A stretch of DNA of 64,000 nt from Streptomyces maremycinicus (GTDB taxonomy: Bacteria; Actinomycetota; Actinomycetes; Streptomycetales; Streptomycetaceae): assembly GCF_001184025.1 (NCBI RefSeq), contig NZ_BBYG01000018.1, forward strand, positions 62,001 through 126,000. Direction: 5' to 3'. The notes below the pieces were generated by a model. It worked only from the letters and a program-made list of their open reading frames with translations, ran no database searches and was not told the DNA's origin. Shown piece after piece: positions 9,151 to 17,969 of this stretch (its first letter is position 1; every line of letters starts with the position of its first letter). Position numbers and translations under genes: made by a program.

Positions 9151-9168
9151 CGTCGAAGCGCTTCGACG
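9151..9168. promoter_or_regulatory. Candidate LacI-family operator O2
   Basis: CGTCGAAGCGCTTCGACG is a second perfect palindrome with the same TCGAA...TTCGA arms and central CG. Its centre is 23 bp from that of the first site, about two helical turns, so two dimers could bind the same face of the DNA cooperatively. Confidence 0.75.
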
Positions 9169-9620
9169 GGGGAAGTTATGTGGCTGCTGTGGTCACGTCA
9201 ATGGGGCGGGTGGGGAAAGCGGGCGACACGGTGTCGGTGCCGGTGAACTTTCCGGCCATGCCTGGGACGGCTCTCTGGCACCCTCCCGGAGCTGCGCCTT
9301 TGCCCCTGTATGTCACTTGTGCGGCGAAAGGTGCTGACCATCTTGATCCGTGATGCACATCGAGAGGTCACTTTCGTGATCGCGGTGATCGAGTGCGACC
9401 GCCGAGGTGTGAGCAGGGGTGGTTTTCAGCCATGGACAAGGGCGTGAATTCTGTCCATGTATGACACATCGCGAACACAGGGCCCAAGCCTGCGCTAGAT
9501 TCGTAGACCTGAGCGCAATGGGATAAATGGGGCGCGAGAGCTGGGTGGGGGCCCGGTTCATCGGCGTGCGCTCATGGTCGTCGGCGCACCCGGAACAGTT
9601 GCGTGGGGGGAAGTACGTAC
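9169..9620. other. Intergenic region between the xyloside operon and matA; no gene seen
   Basis: The stretch is less G+C-rich than its neighbours and holds divergent promoters by position. TAGATT at 9496-9501 is a possible -10 box for the matA side, but I see no convincing -35 at the right spacing. Short reading frames here lack good starts and coding bias. Confidence 0.5.
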
Positions 9621-10601
9621 ATGAAGAATTGGCGGGAAGACGCCCAACCGGAGTGGCCTGAGCCGGCATCGCCGACCCGGGACGTGCCGGTCACGGGGGC
9701 GGGATCCCAGAGCCTGGCCGGGGTCGCGGGGCAGCCTCTGGCGTCCTCGGCGGGAGAGAGCACCAGATACAGGTCACTGATGGACGTACCGCGTGAAAGC
9801 GGTCTCCTGCCGGCCTCGGACACCTCGAACGGTCTTTCCGAAAACGAACGGTCGAGCGATCTCCGCGACCCCTGGGGCGAGGAGCCCGGCGGTGCGGACG
9901 GGGACAGCAGCGACCCGGCCGAGGTGACCGTCCAGCTCGACTCCCTGAAGAAGGGGCGACCCGACGGCCCGGAGGCCGCCTCCGACGTCCCGGTGTTCGT
10001 CGACGAGTCGGGCCGGCGCAGTCGAACGTTCCGCCGCATCGGCATCGTGGTGGGTACCGCCTGCGGGGCGTACGCGGTCGTCATCGTGGCCGCGCTGCTC
10101 TCGGGCAACGCGGGCGCTCCCTGGCTGCCGGTACCCGTGCCGGGCCGGGCCGACGACAAGCCGGCGGCCGGCGAGGTGGAGGGCACGTCGACGCCCGACC
10201 CGTCCGCGAGCCCGTTCCAGGGGCTTCCCGGCGGCGGGCTCCCGGGCGGCGCGGGCGCCACCACCGGTGTCTCCGGCGCGATGTCGGGCAAGCCCGGCGC
10301 GAGCAAGGCGCCGGGCGCGTCGGGGAGCGCGGCTCCGTCGAGCGGAGCGCCCGCGGCGGCGCGGCCCTCCGCGAGCGGCGCCGCCCGCCCCAGCACCGGC
10401 CCCACCGCCACGGCTCCCTCGGTGCCCGGCCCGAGCGGTCCGGTGGTCGCACCGCCGCCGGCGTCCTCGCCACCGCCCGCGTCCTCGCCCGCCGCCTCCC
10501 CCTCCGCGTCCTCCGAACCGTCCCCGGCCGGAGGGGCCTCCACCACGGTCGCCGACGGCCCGCCCGAACCGGTCCCGGCGGCATCGAGCCCGGCGGCCTG
10601 A
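9621..10601 (+). CDS. matA: Single-pass membrane protein with Pro/Ala/Ser-rich outer domain, MatA-like
   Basis: The 326-aa protein starts at ATG 9621, preceded by GGGGGAAG. An acidic cytoplasmic part of about 135 residues is followed by one membrane segment (IGIVVGTACGAYAVVIVAAL). A long low-complexity outer tail rich in Pro, Ala, Ser and Gly then runs to the C-terminus. No enzymatic domain is visible. The position upstream of a deacetylase/glycosyltransferase matches the matAB locus, which from the literature is needed for poly-beta-1,6-GlcNAc production and pellet formation in Streptomyces. The symbol rests on position and layout, not on a recognised domain. Confidence 0.65.
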   Translation: MKNWREDAQPEWPEPASPTRDVPVTGAGSQSLAGVAGQPLASSAGESTRYRSLMDVPRESGLLPASDTSNGLSENERSSDLRDPWGEEPGGADGDSSDPAEVTVQLDSLKKGRPDGPEAASDVPVFVDESGRRSRTFRRIGIVVGTACGAYAVVIVAALLSGNAGAPWLPVPVPGRADDKPAAGEVEGTSTPDPSASPFQGLPGGGLPGGAGATTGVSGAMSGKPGASKAPGASGSAAPSSGAPAAARPSASGAARPSTGPTATAPSVPGPSGPVVAPPPASSPPPASSPAASPSASSEPSPAGGASTTVADGPPEPVPAASSPAA

Positions 10602-10850
10602 ACGGACCCGTGCGGACCTGTGAGAGTCGTCGGCCGACGGACCCCACGGCGTCACCGTTCCCGGCGCGGTGGGGTCCGCCGCCGGGGACGGGCTCGGGTG
10701 AACAGGCTTGCGGCGACCGCGGTGGCGGCGACCCCGGTCGTGGTGAGCGACCCCGCTTCGCCGAGCTGCCGACGGTCGTGCTGGGCGGGTCGGCACGGCC
10801 GCCTCGCCGCGACCGGTCCGGTGTGACCGGCCGGCACGACCGCCCGACCA

Positions 10851-11022
10851 CATCAGGCTCAACCGCCCGGGCGCACCCGGCACGACCGTCCGACCGCATC
10901 AGGCTCAACGGCCCGACCGCACCGGCACGACCGCCCGACCACATTGGCCAAACTGTCCGACCGCACCAGGCTCAACCGCCCGGGCACATCAGGCTCAACC
11001 GCCCGACCGCATCAGGCTCAAC
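10851..11022. repeat. Irregular repeats inside the matA-matB gap (10602-11205)
   Basis: The element CATCAGGCTCAACCGCCCG, or a near match, begins at about 10851, 10897, 10964, 10987 and 11010, so spacing is 46, 67, 23 and 23 bp. A linked element, CCCGGCACGACC, recurs between copies. The 604-bp gap holds no convincing gene: reading frames across it are shadows of the repeats. Its function is unknown. Confidence 0.75.
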
Positions 11023-11205
11023 CGCCCGGGCACACCCGGCACGACGGCCCGGGCGCCACTGCCCCGACGCTCCGAACGCTCCTGCGCACCGGCGCCCGGC
11101 ACATGAAGTCCGCATCCTGTCAGCGATGCCCTGGTGCTCGCTCCTCGCCGCTCCAGCTCGCGGCGCGTACCTTCGCCCGACCTCGTCCCCGGAGAACCAC
11201 CTCTC

Positions 11206-13590
11206 ATGGCACCACGTACCAGCCGCCGCTCGACCCGACGGTCAGCTGTCGGGCAGCCCGCGCACTCGTCCGGCGGTCACGCCGCGTCCGCCCCACCGTC
11301 GACGGGGGACGCGTCAGGAGGTGAGCCGGCCGGCGGCCCACGCGGCGCCGGGCGCCGGTCCTCCGGGCGGCGGTCCGGCCCGCGGCCGGGGCGGGGCAGG
11401 GCCCCCGGGCATGCCTCCGGCGGCTCCGCGCACGCCGCGCCGCCGTCCCCCGAACGCCGGCGCCTGGTGTCGCTCCGGCTGCGTCACCTGCTGCCGCTCG
11501 TCGTACTCCTGGCGATGATGGCGATGCTGATGCTGCGCGGCTACGTGCACAGCGAGATCCTCGCCGACTACCGCATCCGCCCCGAGGCCGCCGCGGACAA
11601 GGTGCCGCAGGAGGTGCTCGACGGCGGACCGGTCGTCGACACCCGGAACGGGCAGCAGACCAGCCTGGACGTGCCGGACCACCGGATCGTGCTCACCTTC
11701 GACGACGGACCCGACCCGAAGTGGACCCCCGAGGTCCTCGACGTCCTGAAGAAGCACCACGCGCACGCCGTCTTCTTCATCACCGGCACCATGGCCTCCC
11801 GCTACCCGGACCTGGTGCGGAGGATGGTGGACGAGGGCCACGAGATCGGGCTGCACACCTTCAACCACCCCGACCTCTCCTATCAGTCGAAGAAGCGCAT
11901 CGACTGGGAGCTCACCCAGAACCAGCTGGCCCTGGCGGGCGCCGCCGGGATCCGGACGTCGCTCTTCCGGCCGCCCTACTCCTCCAGCACGGACGCCCTC
12001 GACAACGCCTCCTGGCCGGTCACCCGGTTCGTCGGCACCCGCGGCTACCTCACCGTCTTCACCACCGCCGACAGCGAGGACTGGCGCAGGCCCGGCGTCG
12101 AGGAGATCATCCGCAACTCCACGCCGCAGGGCGGCAAGGGCGCCATCGTCCTCATGCACGACTCCGGCGGCGACCGTCACCAGACGGTCCGGGCCCTCGA
12201 CACCTACCTCCCCGAACTCCAGCGCCAGGGCTACACGTTCGAGAACCTCACCGGGGCGCTGGCGGCGCCGAGCGCGCACACCCCGGTCACCGGCCTCGAC
12301 CTGTGGAAGGGCAAGGCCTGGGTCTTCCTGGTCGAGGCCTCCGACGACATCACCGCCGTCCTGGTCGTCGGCCTCGCCGTGATCGGCGTCCTGGTCTTCG
12401 CCCGCTTCGGGCTGATGCTCCTGCTCTCCGCGATCCACACCCGCCGTACCCGCCGCAAAGGCTTCGTCTGGGGCCCCGACGCGCCCGTCACCGAACCCGC
12501 GTCGGTGCTGGTCCCGGCGTACAACGAGGCCAAGTGCATCGAGAGCACGGTGCGTTCGCTGATGAAGAGCGAGCACCCGATCGAGATCGTCGTCATCGAC
12601 GACGGCTCCAGCGACGGCACCGCCCGGATCGTCGAGGACCTGCACCTGCCCGGCGTCCGTGTCGTCCGCCAGCTCAACGCGGGCAAGCCCGCCGCCCTCA
12701 ACCGGGGCATCGCCAACGCCCGCCACGACCTCATCGTGATGATGGACGGCGACACGGTCTTCGAGCCCTCCACGGTCGGTGAACTCGTCCAGCCCTTCGC
12801 CGACCCGAAGGTCGGCGCGGTCGCCGGCAACGCCAAGGTCGGCAACAAGGACACCCTGATCGGCGCCTGGCAGCACATCGAGTACGTGATGGGCTTCAAC
12901 CTCGACCGCCGCATGTACGACGTCCTGCGCTGCATGCCCACCATTCCGGGAGCCGTCGGCGCGTTCCGCCGCAGCGCGCTCGACCGGGTCGGCGGCATGA
13001 GCGACGACACGCTTGCCGAGGACACCGACATCACCATGGCCATCCACCGGGACGGCTGGCACGTCGTGTACGCGGAGAAGGCGCGCGCCTGGACCGAGGC
13101 GCCCGAGTCCGTCCAGCAGCTGTGGTCCCAGCGCTACCGCTGGTGCTACGGCACCATGCAGGCGATCTGGAAGCACCGCCGCGCCCTCGTCGAGAGCGGG
13201 CCGTCGGGCCGTTTCGGCCGCGTCGGCCTCCCGCTGGTCTCCCTCTTCATGGTCGTCGCCCCGCTCCTCGCCCCGCTCATCGACCTGTTCCTCGTCTACG
13301 GTCTGCTGTTCGGCCCGACCGGCAAGACGATCGCCGCCTGGTTCGGTGTCCTCGCCGTCCAGGCGGGCTGCGCGGCGTACGCCTTCGTCCTGGACCGCGA
13401 GCGGCTCACCCCCCTCATCTCCCTCCCGCTCCAGCAGCTCCTGTACCGCCAGCTGATGTACATCGTCCTGCTCCAGTCCTGGATCACCGCCCTCACCGGC
13501 GGCCGGCTGCGCTGGCAGAAACTCCGCCGCAAGGGCCAGGTGGCGGCGCCGCCCGGCGCGGTGGCGACCGCGGACGGAGGAGCGGCCTGA
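11206..13590 (+). CDS. matB: Bifunctional polysaccharide deacetylase / glycosyltransferase (MatB-like)
   Basis: The chosen ATG at 11206 has GGAGAA nine bases upstream, giving 794 aa. After a basic, disordered N-terminus and one membrane segment (HLLPLVVLLAMMAMLML) comes a CE4 deacetylase domain: TFDDGPDP (Asp166-Asp167), HTFNHPDLS with the metal-binding HxxxH, and RPPYSS. A second membrane segment leads to a GT2 synthase: VPAYNEA near 436, DDGSSDGT near 465, MDGDT, EDTD and QRYRW near 642, then C-terminal membrane helices. The layout resembles PgaC and PgaB fused, fitting synthesis and partial de-N-acetylation of a beta-1,6-GlcNAc polymer. The downstream acyltransferase gene overlaps by 1 bp. 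Confidence 0.9.
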   Translation: MAPRTSRRSTRRSAVGQPAHSSGGHAASAPPSTGDASGGEPAGGPRGAGRRSSGRRSGPRPGRGRAPGHASGGSAHAAPPSPERRRLVSLRLRHLLPLVVLLAMMAMLMLRGYVHSEILADYRIRPEAAADKVPQEVLDGGPVVDTRNGQQTSLDVPDHRIVLTFDDGPDPKWTPEVLDVLKKHHAHAVFFITGTMASRYPDLVRRMVDEGHEIGLHTFNHPDLSYQSKKRIDWELTQNQLALAGAAGIRTSLFRPPYSSSTDALDNASWPVTRFVGTRGYLTVFTTADSEDWRRPGVEEIIRNSTPQGGKGAIVLMHDSGGDRHQTVRALDTYLPELQRQGYTFENLTGALAAPSAHTPVTGLDLWKGKAWVFLVEASDDITAVLVVGLAVIGVLVFARFGLMLLLSAIHTRRTRRKGFVWGPDAPVTEPASVLVPAYNEAKCIESTVRSLMKSEHPIEIVVIDDGSSDGTARIVEDLHLPGVRVVRQLNAGKPAALNRGIANARHDLIVMMDGDTVFEPSTVGELVQPFADPKVGAVAGNAKVGNKDTLIGAWQHIEYVMGFNLDRRMYDVLRCMPTIPGAVGAFRRSALDRVGGMSDDTLAEDTDITMAIHRDGWHVVYAEKARAWTEAPESVQQLWSQRYRWCYGTMQAIWKHRRALVESGPSGRFGRVGLPLVSLFMVVAPLLAPLIDLFLVYGLLFGPTGKTIAAWFGVLAVQAGCAAYAFVLDRERLTPLISLPLQQLLYRQLMYIVLLQSWITALTGGRLRWQKLRRKGQVAAPPGAVATADGGAA

Positions 13591-14918
13591 TGAGCACCCA
13601 CCCGACGGACGCCACGGCCGAGTTGCCCGAACTGCCCCTCCCGCGGACCCGGACCACCGCGCCGGATCAGCAAGGTTCGGAGCGGCAGGGTTCGGATCAG
13701 CAGGGTTCGGATCGGCACGGTCCCGAACAGCAGGGTCAGGATCAGCGGGATGCCGAGCAGCGGGGTGCCGAACCGCGCAGTGCCGGGCAGAAGGGCGGTG
13801 GGCGGGACCGCTACTTCGACCTGCTCCGGGCGGTCGCCCTCTTCCGGGTCGTCTTCTACCACCTGATGGGCTGGGCCTGGCTGCCCGTCGTCTTCCCCTC
13901 CATGGGCGTGATGTTCGCGCTCGCCGGCAACCTCATGGCCCGCTCGCTGGCCCGACGCCCCGCGCCGGGTGTCGTCCGGGGCCGGCTGCGCAGGCTGCTG
14001 CCCCCGCTGTGGCTGCTGGGCGCGGTCGGCGTCACGGGCATGCTGGCGGCCGGCTGGAGCCCGGACGAGGAGGGGCACCCCGGCTGGTGGTGGCTCCACC
14101 TCGCCTACTGGATCCTGCCGCTGAGCGACCCGCCGTACGGCGAGAGCCTGCCCGGCGTGCACGGGCTGATCAGCGACGGCTGGGCCGCCGACATGGGCGT
14201 GCCCCTGTGGTACATCCGCGCCTACCTCTGGTTCGTGCTGCTCTCCCCGCTGCTGCTGCGTGCCCTGCGCCGGCTGCCGTGGCCGACGATCCTCGCGCCC
14301 GTGGCGCTGTCCGCCGCCCTGGAGTTCGGCGCGCTGTCGGTGCCGGGCTGGCGGCTCGAGGCCCAGCTCAGCGACTTCGGCGCGTTCGGCGCGTGCTGGC
14401 TGCTGGGCATGGCGCACCAGGAGGGCGTCCTGCGCCGGCTGCCGCGTTACGTGGTGCCGTCCCTGGCGCCCGCGGTGGCGGGAATCGGCCTCTGGTACAC
14501 CCTGGCCCATGACCTCAAGGAGGGCCACGACCTGGACGACATGCCCTTCGCCCAGTCCCTGTGGTCCTTCGCCGCGGTGCTGCTGCTCCTGCACATCAGC
14601 CCGTCCTGGTCCGAGTGGCCGGCCCCGCTGCGCCGCTGGGACCGGCTGATCACCCTGCTCAATTCGCGGGCCGTGACGATCTACCTGTGGCACAACGTGT
14701 GCATCGGGATCGTGGAGGCCCTGTGGGACCGGCTGTGGGGGGTCTCCTGGCTGGAGGCGAACGCGGCCTGGGTCCTGACGAGTCCCTGGCCGCAACTGCC
14801 GGCCGTCTGGCTGCTCACGGCGGCCTGTGTGCTCTGCTTCGGCTGGGTGGAGGACCTGGCGGCCCGCCGCAGGCCACGCCTGTGGCCGGACGGACGGGCG
14901 GCGGCGCACCGGGCCTGA
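13590..14918 (+). CDS. Membrane acyltransferase (acyltransferase 3 family)
   Basis: The ATG shares one base with the matB stop and has GGAGGA upstream, so translation is coupled. The 442-aa protein begins with about 75 residues of Gln/Gly/Asp/Arg-rich tandem near-pentapeptides, encoded by a 15-bp DNA repeat at about 13664-13790. Next comes RYFDLLRAVALFRVVFYHL, the start of an acyltransferase-3 domain with the conserved Arg and His, and roughly ten membrane segments follow. Such enzymes move acyl groups onto sugars at the membrane, so decoration of the matB polysaccharide is the likely job. Confidence 0.85.
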   Translation: MSTHPTDATAELPELPLPRTRTTAPDQQGSERQGSDQQGSDRHGPEQQGQDQRDAEQRGAEPRSAGQKGGGRDRYFDLLRAVALFRVVFYHLMGWAWLPVVFPSMGVMFALAGNLMARSLARRPAPGVVRGRLRRLLPPLWLLGAVGVTGMLAAGWSPDEEGHPGWWWLHLAYWILPLSDPPYGESLPGVHGLISDGWAADMGVPLWYIRAYLWFVLLSPLLLRALRRLPWPTILAPVALSAALEFGALSVPGWRLEAQLSDFGAFGACWLLGMAHQEGVLRRLPRYVVPSLAPAVAGIGLWYTLAHDLKEGHDLDDMPFAQSLWSFAAVLLLLHISPSWSEWPAPLRRWDRLITLLNSRAVTIYLWHNVCIGIVEALWDRLWGVSWLEANAAWVLTSPWPQLPAVWLLTAACVLCFGWVEDLAARRRPRLWPDGRAAAHRA

Positions 14919-15228
14919 CCGCGCCGGGTCGGGTCGGTGATCGGACGGGGGTGGGCGGCCGTGGGGCCGCTCACCCCCGCGGCCGTTCCGCCCCCGCGCG
15001 GTGCGGCCGCGGGACCGCCCACCCCGGCGGCCGTCCCGCCCCCGCGCGGGACGCTCCCGGCGGCGAGCGCGGCGCGCGACCTCTCACCGGCCCTCCACGC
15101 AAGGTGAGAGCAACGTTCCTTTCCGGTCACCCACAGCCACAGCGCGGAAACGCGCCCTCCCTACCTTCGGGACTCATCACCGCTCATCCCCCCGAACCAC
15201 CCGAGCCCCGGAGCACCGTGGAGGCGTC
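14919..15228. other. Intergenic region before narK; no gene seen
   Basis: The first half is very G+C-rich and holds a degenerate direct repeat (GCGGCCGTYCCGCCCCCGCGCGG, at about 14978 and 15027) able to form hairpins, perhaps ending the polysaccharide operon. The second half should carry the narK promoter. I looked for paired GlnR-type half sites and saw only weak ones. Confidence 0.5.
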
Positions 15229-16623
15229 ATGACAGCCCCGAGTACAGCCCCCGCATCGCCGCCCCCCGCGAAGCAGGGGAGCCGCTGGATCGAGGAGTGG
15301 GACCCGGAGAACGAGGCCTTCTGGAACGACAAGGGCGAGAAGATCGCCCGTCGCAACCTCGTCTTCTCCGTCCTCTCCGAGCACATCGGGTTCTCGATCT
15401 GGACGATGTGGTCCGTGCTGGTGCTCTTCATGGGCCCGGAGTACGGCCTCACCCCGGCCGACAAGTTCCTGCTCACGTCGATGGTGACGCTGGTCGGCGC
15501 GGTCGTCCGCGTGCCGTACACCTTCGCCGTCGCGGTCTTCGGCGGCCGGAACTGGACGATCATCTCCGCCGGTCTGCTGCTGATCCCCACGATCGCCGCG
15601 TTCACGGTGATGGACCCGGGAACCTCCTTCGGCACGTTCCTCCTGGTCGGCCTGCTCGCCGGCATCGGCGGCGGCAACTTCGCCTCCTCGATGACGAACA
15701 TCAACGCCTTCTTCCCGCTCCGTAAGAAAGGGTGGGCGCTCGGGCTCAACGCGGGCGGCGGAAACATCGGCGTGCCGGTCATCCAGCTGATCGCCCTCGC
15801 CGTCATCGGCGCGAGCGGCGGGCCGAGGGTCCTGCTGGGGATCTACATCCCGCTCATCGTCGTCGCGGCCACCCTGGCGGCGCTGTACATGGACAACCTG
15901 GCCTCGGTGAAGAACGACACGGGTGCCGCGATCGACTCCGCGAAGGACGTCCACACCTGGATCATGTCCTTCCTCTACGTCGGCACGTTCGGTTCCTTCA
16001 TCGGCTACAGCTTCGCCTTCGGGCAGGTGCTGACGAACCAGTTCGGCCGGACGCCCCTCCAGGCCGCCTACCTCACCTTCATCGGCCCGCTGCTCGGTTC
16101 CCTGATCCGGCCCGTCGGCGGCTGGCTCGCCGACCGCTACGGCGGTGCCCGCATCACCCTGTACAACTACGTCGGCATGGCCGCGGCCACCGCCGTCCTG
16201 GTCTTCGCCAGCATGCAGAAGTCGCTGCCGCTCTTCGTCTCCGTCTTCGTGGTGCTGTTCGTGCTCAGCGGCCTCGGCAACGGCTCGACGTACAAGATGA
16301 TCCCCGGCATCTTCCAGGCGAAGGCCGTGGCCAGGGGACTTCAGGGCGAGGAGGCGGCCGCCTACGGCCGGCGTCTGTCCGGCGCGTCCATGGGGCTGAT
16401 CGGCGCGGTCGGCGCGCTCGGCGGTGTCGCGATCAACCTGGCCTTCCGTCAGTCCTTCCTGTCCTACGGTTCGGGGACCGGCGCCTTCGTCGCCTTCCTC
16501 GCCTTCTACGCGGCGTGCTTCGGGGTCACCTGGGCCGTATACCTTCGGCGTCCGTCCGGCAGGATCACGGCAGGAAGCACCGCTTCCGAGGCGAAGCAGC
16601 AGCTCAGCTACGCCGAGGTGTGA
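15229..16623 (+). CDS. narK: Nitrate/nitrite transporter NarK (major facilitator)
   Basis: The 464-aa protein has about 12 membrane segments and the nitrate-nitrite-porter signatures (ENEAFWNDKGEKIARRNLVFSV at the N-terminus, then GGGNFASSMTNINAFFPLRKKGWALGLNAGGGNIG). It should exchange or import nitrate or nitrite. GGAGG lies four bases before the ATG. The next gene is the nitrate-assimilation regulator nnaR, which supports an assimilatory role. Confidence 0.93.
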   Translation: MTAPSTAPASPPPAKQGSRWIEEWDPENEAFWNDKGEKIARRNLVFSVLSEHIGFSIWTMWSVLVLFMGPEYGLTPADKFLLTSMVTLVGAVVRVPYTFAVAVFGGRNWTIISAGLLLIPTIAAFTVMDPGTSFGTFLLVGLLAGIGGGNFASSMTNINAFFPLRKKGWALGLNAGGGNIGVPVIQLIALAVIGASGGPRVLLGIYIPLIVVAATLAALYMDNLASVKNDTGAAIDSAKDVHTWIMSFLYVGTFGSFIGYSFAFGQVLTNQFGRTPLQAAYLTFIGPLLGSLIRPVGGWLADRYGGARITLYNYVGMAAATAVLVFASMQKSLPLFVSVFVVLFVLSGLGNGSTYKMIPGIFQAKAVARGLQGEEAAAYGRRLSGASMGLIGAVGALGGVAINLAFRQSFLSYGSGTGAFVAFLAFYAACFGVTWAVYLRRPSGRITAGSTASEAKQQLSYAEV

Positions 16624-16650
16624 CGTAACACCGGCGACACGTGGCCGAAC

Positions 16651-16680
16651 CGAGCCTGTCACGCACCGTTGACAGGCTCG
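16651..16680 (+). terminator. Hairpin between narK and nnaR
   Basis: An 11-bp perfect stem (CGAGCCTGTCA with TGACAGGCTCG) has an 8-base loop and starts 27 bp after the narK stop. No T-run follows. It may be a narK terminator or, less likely, an operator for a dimeric regulator such as NnaR. Confidence 0.6.
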
Positions 16681-16722
16681 TCGGCATGTAGGTGCAAACG
16701 GGACTCGAGCGGGACGAGAGTG

Positions 16723-17898
16723 ATGTACGAGCAACAGCAGCGATCCGACGCCGGCCCCCAGGGAGCCGTCGAGCACGGGCCCCTCGCGGGATTCACCGTG
16801 GGCGTGACGGCCGCGCGCCGGGCCGACGAGCTCAGTGCGCTGCTCCAGCGGCGGGGAGCGGCGGTGTTGCACGCGCCCGCCCTGCGGATCGTGCCGCTCG
16901 CCGACGACGGTGAGCTGCTCGCCGCCACGAAGGACCTCATCGACCAGGTGCCGGACGTCGTGGTCGCCACCACGGCCATCGGCTTCCGCGGCTGGGTCGA
17001 GGCCGCCGACGGCTGGGGGCTCGGGGAGCAACTGCTCGAGCGGCTCGGCGGCGTCGAACTGCTGGCGCGCGGCCCCAAGGTCAAGGGCGCCGTGCGGGCC
17101 GCCGGGCTGACGGAGGACTGGTCGCCGTCCAGCGAGTCCATGGCAGAGGTGCTCGACCGGCTGCTGGAGGAGGGCGTCGACGGGCGCCGGGTCGCCGTCC
17201 AGCTGCACGGGGAGCCGTTGCCCGGGTTCGTGGAGTCGCTGCGGGTCGCGGGTGCGGAAGTGGTCGGGGTGCCCGTCTACCGGTGGATGCCGCCGGAGGA
17301 CGTCTCGCCGCTCGACCGGCTTCTCGACGCCGCCGTCTCCCGCGGGCTGGACGCGATCACCTTCACCTCCGCGCCCGCCGCCGCCTCCCTCCTGTCGCGC
17401 GCGGAGGAACGCGGGCTGCTGCCCGAGCTGCTCGCCGCCCTCGCCCACGACGTGCTGCCCGCCTGCGTGGGGCCGGTCACCGCGCTGCCGCTCCAGGCGC
17501 GGGGCGTGGACACCGTCCAGCCGGAGCGGTTCCGGCTCGGACCGCTCGTGCAGTTGCTGTGCCAGGAACTGCCCTCGCGAGCACGGACGCTGCCGATCGC
17601 CGGGTACCGGGTGGAGATCCGGGGCCACGCGGTGCTGGTGGACGGGTGTCTGAAGCCGGTGCCTCCGGCGGGGATGTCGTTGCTGCGGGCGCTGTCCCGG
17701 CGGCCCGGCTGGGTCGTGCCGCGCTCGGATCTGCTGCGGGCGCTGCCCGGCGCCGGGCGGGACGAGCACGCCGTCGAGACGGCGATGGCCCGGCTGCGGA
17801 CGGCCCTCGGGGCGCCGAAGTTGATCCAGACGGTGGTGAAGCGGGGGTACCGGCTGGCCCTGGACCCGGCGGCGGACGCGAAGTACGCCGACGAGTAG
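16723..17898 (+). CDS. nnaR: HemD-like nitrate assimilation regulator NnaR
   Basis: The 391-aa protein has an uroporphyrinogen-III-synthase-like domain (about residues 15-265, opening with LAGFTVGVTAARRADELSALL). A C-terminal OmpR/PhoB-type winged helix follows (about residues 295-385, with HAVETAMARLRTALGA and TVVKRGYRL). A stand-alone HemD for heme synthesis lacks this DNA-binding part. The same fusion next to narK is known in mycobacteria and Streptomyces as NnaR, which cooperates with GlnR to activate nitrate/nitrite genes. Automated annotation may wrongly call it hemD. GTG at 16720 is an equally possible start. Confidence 0.88.
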   Translation: MYEQQQRSDAGPQGAVEHGPLAGFTVGVTAARRADELSALLQRRGAAVLHAPALRIVPLADDGELLAATKDLIDQVPDVVVATTAIGFRGWVEAADGWGLGEQLLERLGGVELLARGPKVKGAVRAAGLTEDWSPSSESMAEVLDRLLEEGVDGRRVAVQLHGEPLPGFVESLRVAGAEVVGVPVYRWMPPEDVSPLDRLLDAAVSRGLDAITFTSAPAAASLLSRAEERGLLPELLAALAHDVLPACVGPVTALPLQARGVDTVQPERFRLGPLVQLLCQELPSRARTLPIAGYRVEIRGHAVLVDGCLKPVPPAGMSLLRALSRRPGWVVPRSDLLRALPGAGRDEHAVETAMARLRTALGAPKLIQTVVKRGYRLALDPAADAKYADE

Positions 17899-17969
17899 GC
17901 GCGCTGGCGTCGGCCCCGGAGCCGGTTCGGCCGTCACCGGGGGCCGCTGCTGCCCCTGATCCCCGCCTC

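Noticed and set aside
15100-15228. GlnR-type operator before narK
   Set aside because: GTCAC and GAAAC-like half sites exist, but the 11-bp spacing pattern is not met convincingly.
16723-17898. Annotation as hemD, a heme biosynthesis gene
   Set aside because: The DNA-binding C-terminus and narK linkage point to NnaR.
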